Part shown: positions 53,665 to 64,000 of the stretch, piece by piece
How the letters are laid out: every line of letters begins with the position of its first letter
How positions within the stretch are numbered: the first letter of the stretch is position 1
Assembly (NCBI RefSeq): GCF_963678635.1
Contig: NC_087064.1
Location: 83,197,847-83,261,846 of the forward strand
Length of the DNA stretch: 64,000 bases
Reading direction: 5' to 3'
Source of the DNA: Symsagittifera roscoffensis
Lineage: Eukaryota > Xenacoelomorpha > Acoela > Convolutidae
Program-made: the position numbers and the translations under genes
The notes under the pieces: model-generated
Seen by the model: only the letters and a program-made list of their open reading frames with translations
What the model was told of the DNA's origin: nothing
Database searches by the model: none

Positions 53665-56600
53665 GACCCCATAACCGCTCAAAGGGTTCCCCCTTTAGTA
53701 CGTTTTTGCCTTGTTATCTAATTTTAGGAGCAAAAAATGCGTATTTTGGGCATAAATTTCCAAAAATTGCTTAAAAACGTCTTTTTGGTCCATTGCTTGT
53801 TCAAATATTTGCCTGCTGCCCGTCAAGTTAGGGTTATTAGGAGTTTTACAGCTTAGGAGTACTCAGAAATCAAATTTGGATGACCTAATAAAAAGGTTGA
53901 ATTAATTTTGAAAATCTGCCCAGCCTTTGAGAAAACCCTAGTACCACCCATGGACGTGAACAGGAGTGTTTTAAGGGTAATCGATGGAGCACAGAAGTTT
54001 TTTTAGATCGGCTAAATGAATTTTTTCGGCTGCAATGAAACTTAAATTTTTTGAGGCCCCTATTTGGCCCAAAAATCAGCGCTGCAAGCCAATTTCTGAA
54101 AAAAACTTAATTTTTTTAGCGCTTGCTTGCTCTAACACAAAAAATAGTGCCAAAGGGACAATTGGGACTTTAAAGTTTGGTCAGCAAACCTAAATATAGC
54201 ACAGAAAATTCCTATAGCAGCATTATTTAAACTCTTTTTTGGCTCTGAAAAAAAGTTTTTTTTTGCAAAGTGGCGGGCATAAGTTTCTCTTTGACCTCAG
54301 GGGTCGAAACCTTTCAGCCGTTAATTCAAAGTAGCCTCGTTTTAAAAGTCTGAAAAACACACCGAGAGCAAATAACCGAGTATTTTTTCCACTGAGTCTT
54401 GTTTCCCAAATTTGAAGCAATTTGATATTTCATACGAATTGTAATGATTTCATTACAACGTCAATTTTTCTAAATTAGCTAAAATAGTTCAGTTGAAAAT
54501 GCTTTTTTTCAATCTTAACTCTTAACTTGTTGTTCCGACTGTTTTTGAATGAAATGATGAAATACAAGTGATCGGGTTGGTTTTTTCCAGACATATGTCG
54601 ACTTTTCAACTAGCATTTTTGGACGCAAATTGTTTATATCATTCGAAAGATATTGGTGTCCTGATCTCAAATTTAAAAACATATTTCACCAGTGATTCTT
54701 ATAAAGTTAAGGGGGTTTAACGATTGTCAATTCAGCCAATTTTGTACAATTAAGGCGCGATATTTTTCGTGCATTTTTTGCGTAAGTGGAGATTTGATAC
54801 GTCTTTAAAATTCTTCCAAATTGGATTGAGGCATGCTATTTAGTCCATTTAATACCTTGCTGCAATCAAAACCGCGTTCAGATAAATAGACAAAAGACAG
54901 AGACAATTCAGCCATTATAAATTTTAGACAATTTAACAAAATGTAAAATCTAATTCTGTCGCAGAAAATTCAGCCAATATGACTAGTTTTCCAAAACAAA
55001 ACTATAACTTTTTTGAGAATAAGTTAATAGGAATTGATGCAGTCGCACAAAAGTGTTGCAAGCTTGCAAATAGAGGGTTCAACTCTATTCATAGTTTAAA
55101 GCCAATTTTTGCTGCGAAGCGGCGACGCGCGCCTTTTGTGCCCACCGGCGACCTTACGCCGAGAATTAACTCCAGTTTATATCTTTTGAATCAATCCATT
55201 TGAAAAAGTGACTGAGTTGTCTGGTTATTTTCAGCTGAATTGTCTGAATTTCAAATCGGCTGAAAAGTGTTCATCCGAATTGTAGTGCGCCATGCAATTG
55301 AGTTATGTCCTTGAGGTTAACTCATAGAGTAATTTCGGATAGGGTACACCGTCTGCTCGTCACGCTATCTTATGTTCGGCCGGATAGATTCGTGCAACTT
55401 CTTAGTCTAATACCGATCCTAATCTTACTCTTATACTATCTAGTCTCAGGTTGTTTAACTAGTCTCTGCTAGGCTCAATAGATCTAGGGTATACTGGTTT
55501 ATTGCGGCTGCTGAAGTTCTCTCGGAGAGGCAACTAAGTTCTAAGTTAAATTCAAATCTCTCTGGTGCTGAAATTACAAGTGATTTCAGCACTTACAAAT
55601 AAGTGGGTTGTTTGTTAGATGGACTATGATTGGTTAATATTAATTAATTTACAGTGGTAAAGTATCTAACTTATCCAATAATAAAATGTAGTTTAGATCA
55701 GGTTCCACCCATCCGGGGTTTACAGAGTTTTTAGATTTATCTTTCTTTCTGTTATTGAAGGATGGATGAGGAACGTTGGTATTTGGCGAACATCATTTTC
55801 TTATCCGGTTACTCTTGAAGAAGAACGTTCCAGGACGCTGGAATCAGGGATAGGAAGTTGTTATTATGTCATTCGACAACGACTGTAATCCCCATTGAAA
55901 TCAATCCGATTTCAAAATGGTTTGCTATGTCAAATTTTTCTGTATTAGTAGAGAACTGTTTTGTGTGCAGCCTCGTCTGGGAATGGCGTGAAAATCGTGT
56001 TTGGAAGGGATGCCTTGTAACTCGAATCTGTACGTATACTTGAACATCGAGGTGGTCATTTGTCTAGTTCAATGAAGTCCTTTTCTGCGAAGTCAAGTCG
56101 TACTCTAAATCCTTTGAGTCGTGATTGTGGACGGCTTGTCGGTTGTGTTTAGCCATTTTTTTGTTCGAGTGTGATGGGATCGTCTAGTCTTTGGATGTTC
56201 GTCTTTGTTGTTGTGTATGATCTATATACTGCATATTATGATTTACATTTTATAAATTTCTGTTAATTTGGTTTTAAGTCATGATCTTAGTTAGTTGTTT
56301 TCACAAAAGCGTTTTATTTTAGTTCAGTTATTTTGAAGAGTTACTCACCCTTGAGTAACTCTTATTAAAAATTGAAGTGTGGTCACAAAGCGTGGATGTA
56401 GCGCGGTGGGTTAGGCCGGCTATAGAGCATGCTCAGGACATCCTCTCTGGTGGGTTAGGCCAGGAGTGGGAGTAGGATTTCATGCTGTTTCTTTAAGAGG
56501 TTCTGTTATGTGATAACGTTTTATGTTGGGTTTATGTTGGTCTTTCTTATGTTACTTTGGTTGTGTCCTTTTTTCAAAAATCAAATTATTTTTGGTATGG

Positions 56601-56759
56601 GTTTGTCTTGCGACTTTTTTGTGTTTTATTATTTCTTTCTTAGACTTTATAGTAGTCTTCAAAAGAATAAATTATCCAGTTTTAAACTGGGTTAATCCGG
56701 TTTGGGTACCGTTGGTTTTCTTTTCTTAGTCATGCTGTTATTTTATGATTTGTGGTGTT
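53665..56759. other. Probable intron or intergenic sequence
   Basis: No gene supported. Small open frames (54223-54420, 54979-55203, 55858-56043, 56510-56695) lack recognisable features. GGTGGGTTAGGCC is repeated at about 56405 and 56450. The right part may include the outer LTR of the env-type element. Confidence 0.45.
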
Positions 56760-56955
56760 TAGTAAGCTGCGTTGGTTAGTTTGGTTTAGTATATAATTCC
56801 TTTCCAACCGGGTTAAATGGAAGTTTGAAACTTAATATTACTTGTTAGAGTTGCGGTAAGTGAAAACTTGAAACTTAAAATTCATTATTTAAACATTTCT
56901 TCGTGGGCGAGCTGTGCGAGTTTGGATAGAATTCGTGGCGAGTGAATAAAAATTT
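56760..56955 (-). repeat. LTR/3'-UTR fragment of the env-type element, right copy
   Basis: Reverse complement of the segment at 4490-4700, in the same order relative to the accessory ORF. Landmark: CCAACCGGGTTAAATGG at about 56803-56819. Confidence 0.5.
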
Positions 56956-57307
56956 TGAAAAGGTTAGTACTGTTTTCTCATTTTATGAATTTATTGCATT
57001 GAAATTGAATTTTACTGCTTTTGGGGAAGTTTAAAATTATAAATTTTCATCGTATCTAATTTTACTGCTTCTTGGGGAAATAATTTATAAATGAAATTTC
57101 GACATTAGGTATGAATTTTACTACATTATTTAGTGCGAAAGATTAAGGAGTTTTAATATAATTTAACAAGTTTGTATTTTTATTTGTCTTTTTCTGTTTT
57201 GTAGATGATTGTGGTGTGAAGAATAAAAAAATAAATTAGACATTGATAGAAAATGGTTAGTACAGTTTTAAGTTTATTAGTTAAAATTATTTTAATTCAT
57301 ATTTACC

Positions 57308-59122
57308 TTATTTATCTTGGAAAAAGCCATGGGCGAAGATGTCGTGAATCAAGTCTGATGTTGTTAATAACTTGGCTAGTATGCGTATGACATTTTTAGT
57401 TTGTAGCAGTGGCCAAAGCCATTGCAGTGCTTTGATGGTATTTAGTTCTTCTGTTCCTACTGCGAATTCATGAGGTGTGTTTTGAATTAGGTTATAAATT
57501 TTATGATTATATTTAGTATTATGAAAAAATTCTAGTATGGGGATTTCGATAGATTGTATGAATCCATGCGGAATCATGAAGGGTCTTGATTCTTCATCAT
57601 TGAAGGTCTACGTGATGGGACAGAATATATACATTTGGGCAACTGGGTCATAGTTGCGGAGGATGCCGTTGAGGTTAATATTTTTATGGCAATATGTAAA
57701 ATTAAGAAAAAATGGTGACGTGTATTTTGAGTTAATAAACTAAAAACGATGATGGGGTTGTCTTGATGGTATGTGTAAATCAAAATGGTTTTGTATAAAA
57801 CGATAATATGTGTAAGTGTGCGGCGATTGTTTAGTGCGTAACATTATATCGTGGGAACAGTGCAAATCGCATTCCTGTGGTGAAAGAAAATGAAAGGTTA
57901 GTGAAATTAACTGAAATTTATCATAGAAGATTTCATATGCTTGTATGTCAACTAGTGCTTCTGAAATTATATGATCGTGCTTTTTATCAAAAATATTAGC
58001 TGTAAATAAGTATGGTGTTTTAATTTAAAAAATTTTGGTTAGTTGCGGGTTTGCAAAGCGGTCTTCGTCTAAAAATTGATCTTGGTTAAGACGGATGATA
58101 TTATGATCGTAGTATTCTATTGCGAAATTGTTAGCTCGGGGTGCGGTGAATGTTTTTTTTATTTTTTTATATCCAACGTAAGTAAATTGTCGAGGTGTTA
58201 ATGATGTGGTGAGTCTATTTAGTATATTTTCGGTTTTCTCGATATTTTCATTAGTGTTGGCTAGTGGTAGACAAAGGGGATTAGTATACTTGTAGTAAGC
58301 TGTCCAATGAAGTGTTGGCATTAAAACTTGCTCATCAACAAAATTTCGTGTTTCGTTAGCAATGGTAGAAGTATTTAAGGTATATTGTGGAAATGAGGGT
58401 AGGGTTATTTCAAGAAAATTTTTTGTGTTTGTGTGTTCTGGGTGGTTGATATGTTCTCTGGCTGTTCCGGGTTTGGTTGGAAATGGTTGATTTGGGATTT
58501 TTCGTTTAAAAGTGCGGTAAGCTCGGTTAGTGCTGGTAGGTGTTTCGGTGGATGTTGATGATTGAGCTAATGATGGAGTGTAAGCTGAAGAGGGTGCAGG
58601 AGTTGGTGGATTTGATGATGTTACTATTGATGATAGTTGATATATTGTAAGAGTGTGGGGGTGTGTTAATTGTTGTTGTAGTGTAATAAAAATTTCAAAT
58701 TCTTCGCAAATTTGAATGTTATCTGGGAAGTTATTATGTGATCTGTCGGAATTAAATGGAGAATAGGTTGGGGTTACTTGGGAAGCGTAAGAAGGAGTGG
58801 AAAGGGATGGGAGTGGATGACTGGTTTGGATGGGTCGAAAGGGGGGTTTTGAAAAAACTGAGGAGTTGGTCTGGGTATGGGTAGAGGGAGATGGTTCGGA
58901 GTCTGCGAATTCGTCGGGAGTTTCTACATTGGAGTTGTTAAATTGTGAGATGGTATGAAAAACTGAAATATCTGAGTTAGTATCAGAATTCATGCTTGAT
59001 GGTATATTAAGAATTGGAGAATCGGGTGGCGTGAAAGCAAAAAGTGGGATAATTGGGATTTGAATTTGGAGGTTGGCTGGATGGGAATTTGAGCGATGGA
59101 GGGATCCAAGTTGTCGGCTCAT
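57308..59122 (-). pseudogene. Accessory ORF downstream of env, right copy
   Basis: The longest open part is 365 codons from ATG at 59122 to a stop at 58025, with further homologous sequence to about 57850 and a C-terminal piece 57577-57308. The N-terminus is Ser/Thr/Pro/Asn-rich (ANLQIQIPIIPLFAFTPPDS). The middle has FEIFITLQQQL and FKRKIPN. The conserved part has RNFVDEQVLMPTLHW, YTNPLCLP and IEYYDHNIIRL. The C-terminal piece has KYNHKIYNLIQNTPHEF and LWPLLQTKNVIRIL. It pairs with the left-end copy, which has different breaks. It begins after two stops behind env, so it is a separate gene of the element. Function unknown; not similar to any retroviral accessory protein I can name. Confidence 0.6.
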
Positions 59123-59140
59123 TGTGGGCTAAAAAAATGA

Positions 59141-60841
59141 TTATTTTGAGACTGAAAAGTGGTGGTATGACATAATTTGTTCATATGTTTTATCATTTTG
59201 TGAATGATGTGTCATTATGTGTTGAATGGGACTTTGTTTTGTATTTAGTCTAAAATTTGGATTATTTGTGATAGCTAGGTTTCGAAAATTTCGGGGAACT
59301 AATGATAATGGATGGTTTTGTGGTAGGGGTGGTATCTGTGGTGCAGTAGGTGTTGTATCTACATTATTATGTTCTTCGTCATATGTGTTTTGTCTTGTGG
59401 ATATTTTTGTATTATATTCTTTTATTTGCGCATCTAGAAGTATTTTATTGATTGATGATGAAAAAATTCCAAAAAATTCTGCAAATAGTATAGGTGCTAC
59501 ACTTGCTTGGCGATTTACTTGTGTGTGTATAGCGCATGTGTTATAGATTCTTTTTAACAGTGAGAAAAGAAATCCTATAAAATTAAAAATAGCATATAAG
59601 ATAGTTAATTTTTCTAAGATGTAATAGGGCCATCCTAGAGAGGCGAGAATTTCGTTTTTTAAGGTTACAAAACTGAAGATATTTATGGGTGAAATATCTT
59701 GTGGTCTGTATTTTTCACCGTTTAAATATATACAATCTTTTATATCTTTAAAATATCCGCTGTAGTCTTGTGTATAAATGTCTGCAAATCCTGCGGTTTC
59801 GGCAAGTTTTCTTAAATTCTGGTCGGTTGATTGTCGTTGTATTGTGTCCATTTGTGTTAGTAATTGTTGAAATTGTTGTGTTCTAATGTGATGTTGTATA
59901 TCAGATTTAGAATATATTCCAATTGATTGTAAACCAATATTTGGGTTACGAGCGATAGCTCTGATGCTTTCGGGTGAAAACGTTTTGAGTGGTTGCATTA
60001 ATGTAGGATACGTTGTAAGTAGGTAGTATTTATCTTCGTCAGGGTTTAATTGTTCGACATTGTGGCTATTTTCTGATCCACATGGGACTGCACTGCGCTA
60101 TCCCAAAAACATGTTCGTCTTGAAAGTGTGTCGACAAAATGTACTTTATTTTTGTAGAATATGGGGATTCTTTTATAACAACGTTTATCTTCAAAAACAT
60201 ATAATGGTGATACTTTTTTGGTGCAAGTATAAAACCATAAAATGTTTCCTTCATAATCAAGAAAACTTGATCTATTTCCTGATAATAAGTATCCTGCGTA
60301 AGGTTTTTTTAGTACTGCTAATGCGAGTGATTGTAAGATTTGTGTTCTTTCTAATTCGCAAAGTTGATGAATTGTTTCTAATTCAGAAAGTGACATTTCT
60401 TGGAAATTTCTACTAATTGTGTAGTCTAATTTCATATCTAAGTGAATATCATAATGAATATTACCAAAGTAGGTGCTATTCATTAGTGACAATTCTTGTA
60501 AACGTGTGCTTTTACTATCGTTCTATATTACTTTGGTAAAATGATTCGTGATCAAGTCGGTTCTTACTTCCGTTGGAAACTTGTGAACAATGTACTTTCT
60601 TTTCGGAAAATGTTGCTGTACATTTATATCCTGTGACTGTTGTTGCTCGTGCGATTTAATATAATGTCGCGATTACATTTGTAGTTTCTATAGCTTGTGG
60701 TTCTGTTTCGCATTGCGATACTTGATTTATTGCATATTTGTGTAGTGTTTTTTGTTCGTTTTCTTCACAATCATAGTGTGTTACTAATAAATCCTGGGGT
60801 CCTGTGCGAGGAGAAGGATTTGTCCTTTTGGTCGGAAAATA
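59141..60841 (-). pseudogene. Env-like glycoprotein of an invertebrate retroelement, broken
   Basis: Minus strand. The extracellular part shows cysteine-bearing segments, a stop near 60660, two adjacent stops near 60510 and an open piece 60492-60046 with LCELERTQILQSLALAVLKK and CYKRIPIFYKNKVHFVD. A frameshift near 60075 leads into 59998-59141. That piece holds a heptad-like Gln/Leu region (QQFQQLLTQMDTIQRQ), a membrane anchor at about residues 124-148 of the piece (ending FNFIGFLFSLL) and a basic KRIYNTC, followed by a long Asn/Pro-rich tail. The layout is that of class-I-type env-like proteins in env-bearing LTR elements of invertebrates. The gene cannot make an intact protein in this copy. 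Confidence 0.65.
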
Positions 60842-60879
60842 TAAGAAAAAAGATGTGTTGAAATGTTAATATTTTAGAA

Positions 60880-61779
60880 TATACATGTGTATGATAATCC
60901 GGAGTATGGATTATAAAATGTTATGTAACCAATTGTGTTTTTTGTACATCTATCGTATTTATATATTACTTCAGTTGTTATAAATGGTGGTGTTAGCGAT
61001 TGAGCTGTTATATTTGGTGGATTTAGTGAGTAGGGATGTTGAACAATATTAATAAGTCTGATTCTGATTTCAAATTTTAATTGGAGACTATTTTGTTGGA
61101 GTATTTGAATATTATGTTCTCGAATATCTTCGTGGATATCTTGTCTATATTGTAATCTATTGAGTGCCCAATTGTGAAGTCGGGTACTTTCGTGATGTTG
61201 TCCAAATAATGTAGGAGGTGCTACGAAAGTATTCCAATCTAATCGTAAAGGGATATTTGATGATCATTGTTCTCGATATCTAGCGTCGAGGTTGTTTGGG
61301 AAATTTAAGGGGAAAAGTTTCGGTGAGATTTGACTTAATGATGATGTTGACGGGAGTGAAAATGTTTCTGGTAACGATGATGGTGTTGTATCTGTAGAAA
61401 TATCTATTGGTTCATTTATTATGTTTGGTTCGCCTTGTGTATATGAGTGTGTTGCCCAATATGGTAGTCCTTCGGTGGGATTAGGGGGGTTAAAAGGATT
61501 TTCACGTATTTGTTCAGATGTCGGTGTTGAACCTAAGAAATCTGAGGGTATACTTGAGGTGCTATGTTGTGAAAGGAGTGTGCGGATTTCTGGTAATGTG
61601 CTACTTGAAATTTCTGAAGTAGTTGGTGTTGGTGATTGGGGTATATCAAAATGAATTCTGGGGGTTTGAAAATTTCTATTTCTTCGTGGATGTATAATTT
61701 GTCTGTTTACTTCAACTGTATTTTGATTTTGATTAATATGTCTTATTCGATTTAAATCTTGTGGTAATGTGGGGTACAA
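60880..61779 (-). pseudogene. Ser/Thr/Pro-rich ORF upstream of env, one stop
   Basis: Minus strand. 171 codons from 61779 with RIHFDIPQSPTPTTSEISSS and many Ser/Thr/Pro end at TGA 61264-61266. The same frame continues as SSNIPLRLDWNTFVAPPTLF, HNWALNRLQYRQDIHEDI and then ITAQSLTPPFITTEVIY. It may be the N-terminal part of env or a separate protein; cysteines appear only towards the env side. Unrecognised. Confidence 0.45.
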
Positions 61780-62199
61780 ATTATATGTTGGTTCACTTAG
61801 GGATGCTTGTCGCTGAACCGGTTCTAGGGGTTCGGATAAGCGGGCGTGTCGTTTTTCAAAAGTGTACGGGTTATCTTGAAAAGAAATTCGTGTGGATGTT
61901 TGGGGGTTCTGGGTAGTTGTGGGTATGACTGGGTTTTCTTGGGAAGATGTCGGTGAAGACTGTTTTGGTGGTGGTTGGTCAGCAATTTTGGAAATGTGTC
62001 TGATTAGTCTGTTTCTTAGTAGGAAGATTTATGTTTATTATAATATTCTTCGATGAAAAAAATTAAAAGGATTGTTGCTAAGGCGAATGTGACTATTACC
62101 TTTTATACACATTTGCACATTGTCATAATTAGGGATGATAAAAATGTGATGAAAATTACGAATAGTAAAAATTATCTGTTCTACTAAAAATTGTTCGTA

Positions 62200-62442
62200 T
62201 CATTTGATTGACTTTGAATTATTGTACCTGTGAATGTGGTCAATGATTTGGGAAAATTGGAGATATATTTCAAATAGGGAGTAGACCACTAAAAAAATAT
62301 TGCTAAAATTTATTAAAAGGATTATTAGGGCTTCAAAAATTTCAATAAAAAATATTAGCAAAAGTTTAAATAGAATGAAAAATTTTATGAAAAAGTTTAT
62401 GATTATATTTTTTAAAGTATTAACTGTTAAAGAGAGAAGCAT
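62200..62442 (-). CDS. Small hydrophobic ORF, uncertain
   Basis: 80 codons from ATG at 62442, almost all Ile/Leu/Phe in the middle (FFIKFFILFKLLLIFFIEIF), enough for two or more membrane segments. It lies between integrase and the env region on the coding strand. Very AT-rich DNA encodes Ile/Phe/Leu/Lys runs by default, so a chance frame is a real possibility. Confidence 0.25.
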   Translation of the reverse strand: MLLSLTVNTLKNIIINFFIKFFILFKLLLIFFIEIFEALIILLINFSNIFLVVYSLFEIYLQFSQIIDHIHRYNNSKSIK

Positions 62443-63478
62443 TTAAAAAATGATTTGTTCGTCGAATATTTTTTGAACTTCTGGGGCGAAATTCAAATGG
62501 GGTTGGATTATTATATGATTTTTTGACAAGTGGGTTGAGTTTTGTGAAAAATAGTTGGAGGCTAATTTTATGGAGCTCGGTAGGTCTTTTTTGCTTTGCT
62601 TTTATTTGTTGGGTAATCTGGGGTATTTTTGAAATACTTGTACTTTAGGCCAAATGGTTATGGTCCTTTTTGACTTTAGGCTAATTTGCCATTTTTGGTT
62701 GGAGGGTTTTTGAGGTCTGAGTTGGGAAAATATTGTTGATCTTTGCATTATTAGATAGGGAATGGTTGTAATACTATGGTGGTGTTTCTTTTAGTTGTCA
62801 AGTTTTAGCAAGTTGCTTATTTTTGACCTGGAGGTTGTAAAGTTATAGTTATAGATATGCCTGGAGATTAATATCTATCGTCTAGTAGGTTTGTGTTAGA
62901 GATATTGAAGGTAACGGATTTGAGTGAATCCTATTGGCTGAATTTGAACTAGAATTGTTGCGTATGTTTCAGCATGTTATCTTGAAATTGTGAAAGTTCA
63001 AAATGATTTAGAGGTGTACAAACTATTAACTTTAAAATCAAAGTTGTTTTTGAAATTAAATTTTCTTTAAAAATTTAGATTGTGGGATGAATGTTTTGTA
63101 ATTTTTACGTATTTGATTTCTAAGTCGTGATACTTCTCTGTGTTTTGTTTTTTCTATTTGTTCTTGTGGTAAGCTTTTTTCTATCATTTTCCTGTTTTTT
63201 CTTTCTCTTTGAGATATTTTTGGGCCTGGTGTTTTTGTGTTTTGTTTTTGATTTTGTTTATGATGGATGTCGTCATGTACATTTGTTTCTTGTTCTGTAT
63301 GTGTATTGTTTTGAATAACTTTTAAACCTGTAAAAGAAAATAATTGAGTTAGTTCGCGTAATGCGTATTCTTTCGGTTAGTAAGGTAATAAATTGTTACG
63401 ATGTTGAACAATTTCTTTTTTGGTTGAATCTGTGAGTTTGTATGTTACGTCAGCGGGTTTGGCAATTATTTGGTATGG
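62443..63478. other. No gene seen
   Basis: T/G-rich on the plus strand. A plus-strand hydrophobic frame at 63127-63318 (Phe/Leu-rich) is likely compositional. Part of the env-type element between integrase and env. Confidence 0.45.
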
Positions 63479-63877
63479 TCATTTTCGAAGTGGTTGTAAT
63501 TTTTTGGAGATTCCTTTTTGTGTATTAAAATTAGGTATTAAGACAAATGTTCCAATTTTTAAATCTGTGGCTGGCATAAAACGTGAATTAATTTGACTGT
63601 TAATGTTTTGCCTTTGTAAAAATTTCTTTGTTACTTTTTGGTAGATTTCATTGTGGATTTTATTTCTTTTTAAAATCCATTCGGTATGTGTGCCGGAGGC
63701 TAATTTTAGAGTTTGTGGGTCATGAAAATGATCTTCATCATGTGTGTGTAATGGTAGATTATAGCATATTGAATCTTTATTTGGTTTGCAATGACCTTGT
63801 GCGTTTTTGTCAGCATTTGCTGTGAACATAATTGTTTTTCTTGATTTTTGATTAAAAACCATTTCATATGGTGACAT
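63479..63877 (-). pseudogene. Retroelement integrase C-terminal region
   Basis: 132 codons beginning SPYEMVFNQKSRKT, the usual motif just after the integrase catalytic core (SPYE-x-VF), then a polar helix-rich spacer and a C-terminal KIGTFVLIPNFNTQKGISKK that fits the SH3-like end. An in-frame stop follows LRK at 63479 where homologues normally go on. The catalytic core would lie to the right; a stop upstream near 63890 shows it is broken too. Confidence 0.65.
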
Positions 63878-64000
63878 TCCTAAGGTTGTCGTTATTTACG
63901 AATTGTATGATAAGGGAAATAATTTTACATCTGCTGACCATTCCGTGTATCGTGTATCATTTCCATTAATGATGCATCTAAGATATTCTTCTAATGAACG

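Larger units (their letters stand above)
56760..64000 (-). mobile_element. Env-bearing LTR retroelement, decayed, running off the window
   Basis: On the minus strand, from the right edge: integrase C-terminus (63877-63479), a hydrophobic ORF, a Ser/Thr/Pro-rich ORF, an env-like gene with a membrane anchor, a further ORF downstream of env, then LTR/UTR sequence shared with the left end of the window (56760-56955 against 4490-4700). RT, RNase H and gag would lie beyond 64000. Frames carry scattered stops and shifts. LTR borders are not resolved. Confidence 0.72.

Noticed and set aside
22267-61779. Alternative genetic code or systematic stop readthrough, since several genes have a single in-frame stop
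   Set aside because: All three stops are involved (TAA at 22480 and 47541, TGA at 61264, TAG at 3532), and frameshifts and deletions are equally common. This is decay, not reassignment.
1-64000. Assignment to a particular phylum
   Set aside because: Polintons, Ty3/mdg4 and env-bearing elements and peptide-type GPCRs are spread over many invertebrate groups; nothing here is diagnostic.
1-64000. tRNA or rRNA genes
   Set aside because: No cloverleaf with A and B boxes and no conserved rRNA segments were noticed; a tRNAscan or Rfam search would settle it.

Overview
The window is AT-rich nuclear DNA of an animal, most likely an invertebrate whose phylum I cannot fix. The reasons are a spliced class A GPCR first exon with GTAAGT donors, a Polinton/Maverick, a Ty3/mdg4 LTR retrotransposon, an env-bearing LTR element and cut-and-paste DNA transposons. 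It is dominated by mobile elements, nearly all of them decayed. I found no rRNA, tRNA, CRISPR array or bacterial-type operon.

Layout. 1-2.4 kb: diverged repeats. 2.5-4.7 kb: 3' part of an env-type LTR element (+ strand), homologous to the element at 56.8-64 kb (- strand). 5232-11264: a structurally complete Ty3/mdg4 element (- strand) with 353-bp LTRs, ATGTT target duplication, PBS and PPT, but broken gag and pol. 11.37-12.58 kb: block A, first copy, ending at a 208-bp inverted-repeat element. 13.3-16.4 kb: a broken reverse-transcriptase retroelement (-). 16.9-33.75 kb: a Polinton holding remnants of PolB, protease, major capsid, pVI-like, penton, integrase tail and packaging ATPase. Its capsid module is tandemly duplicated in units of 4053 and 4248 bp, and each unit has lost a different gene. 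34.17-35.95 kb: block B, first copy, with a GPCR exon and CCAAT boxes. 35.95-46.82 kb: about 125 copies of an 87-bp repeat directly after the exon's splice donor, running into a 200-N gap. 47.1-48.4 kb: an unrecognised gene with one in-frame stop. 48.55-49.70 kb: block A, second copy. 50.3-50.7 kb: ISXO2/Merlin-type transposase remnant. 51.13-53.66 kb: block B, second copy, with a 732-bp palindromic TA-flanked MITE and the paralogous GPCR exon. 56.8-64 kb: env-bearing element.

How it fits together. Blocks A and B occur in the same order and orientation twice: A(11.4)-B(34.2) and A(48.5)-B(51.1). This is best read as an old tandem segmental duplication. The right copy keeps a 1.4-kb A-B spacer, while the left copy's spacer grew to 21.6 kb by arrival of the retroelement and the Polinton. 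The two copies give near empty-site comparisons for the MITE and for the minisatellite. The right paralogue has only a 25-bp version of the 87-bp unit at the same place after the donor.

Least explained by known families: the 87-bp array, whose units are stop-free in one frame on each strand and each carry a GTGAGT and a pyrimidine-CAG; the Polinton's complementary tandem duplication and its two unassigned plus-strand genes (one PC4-like, one with a possible HYH/YxxxK arrangement); and a long unnamed ORF downstream of env, conserved between two divergent copies at opposite ends of the window.
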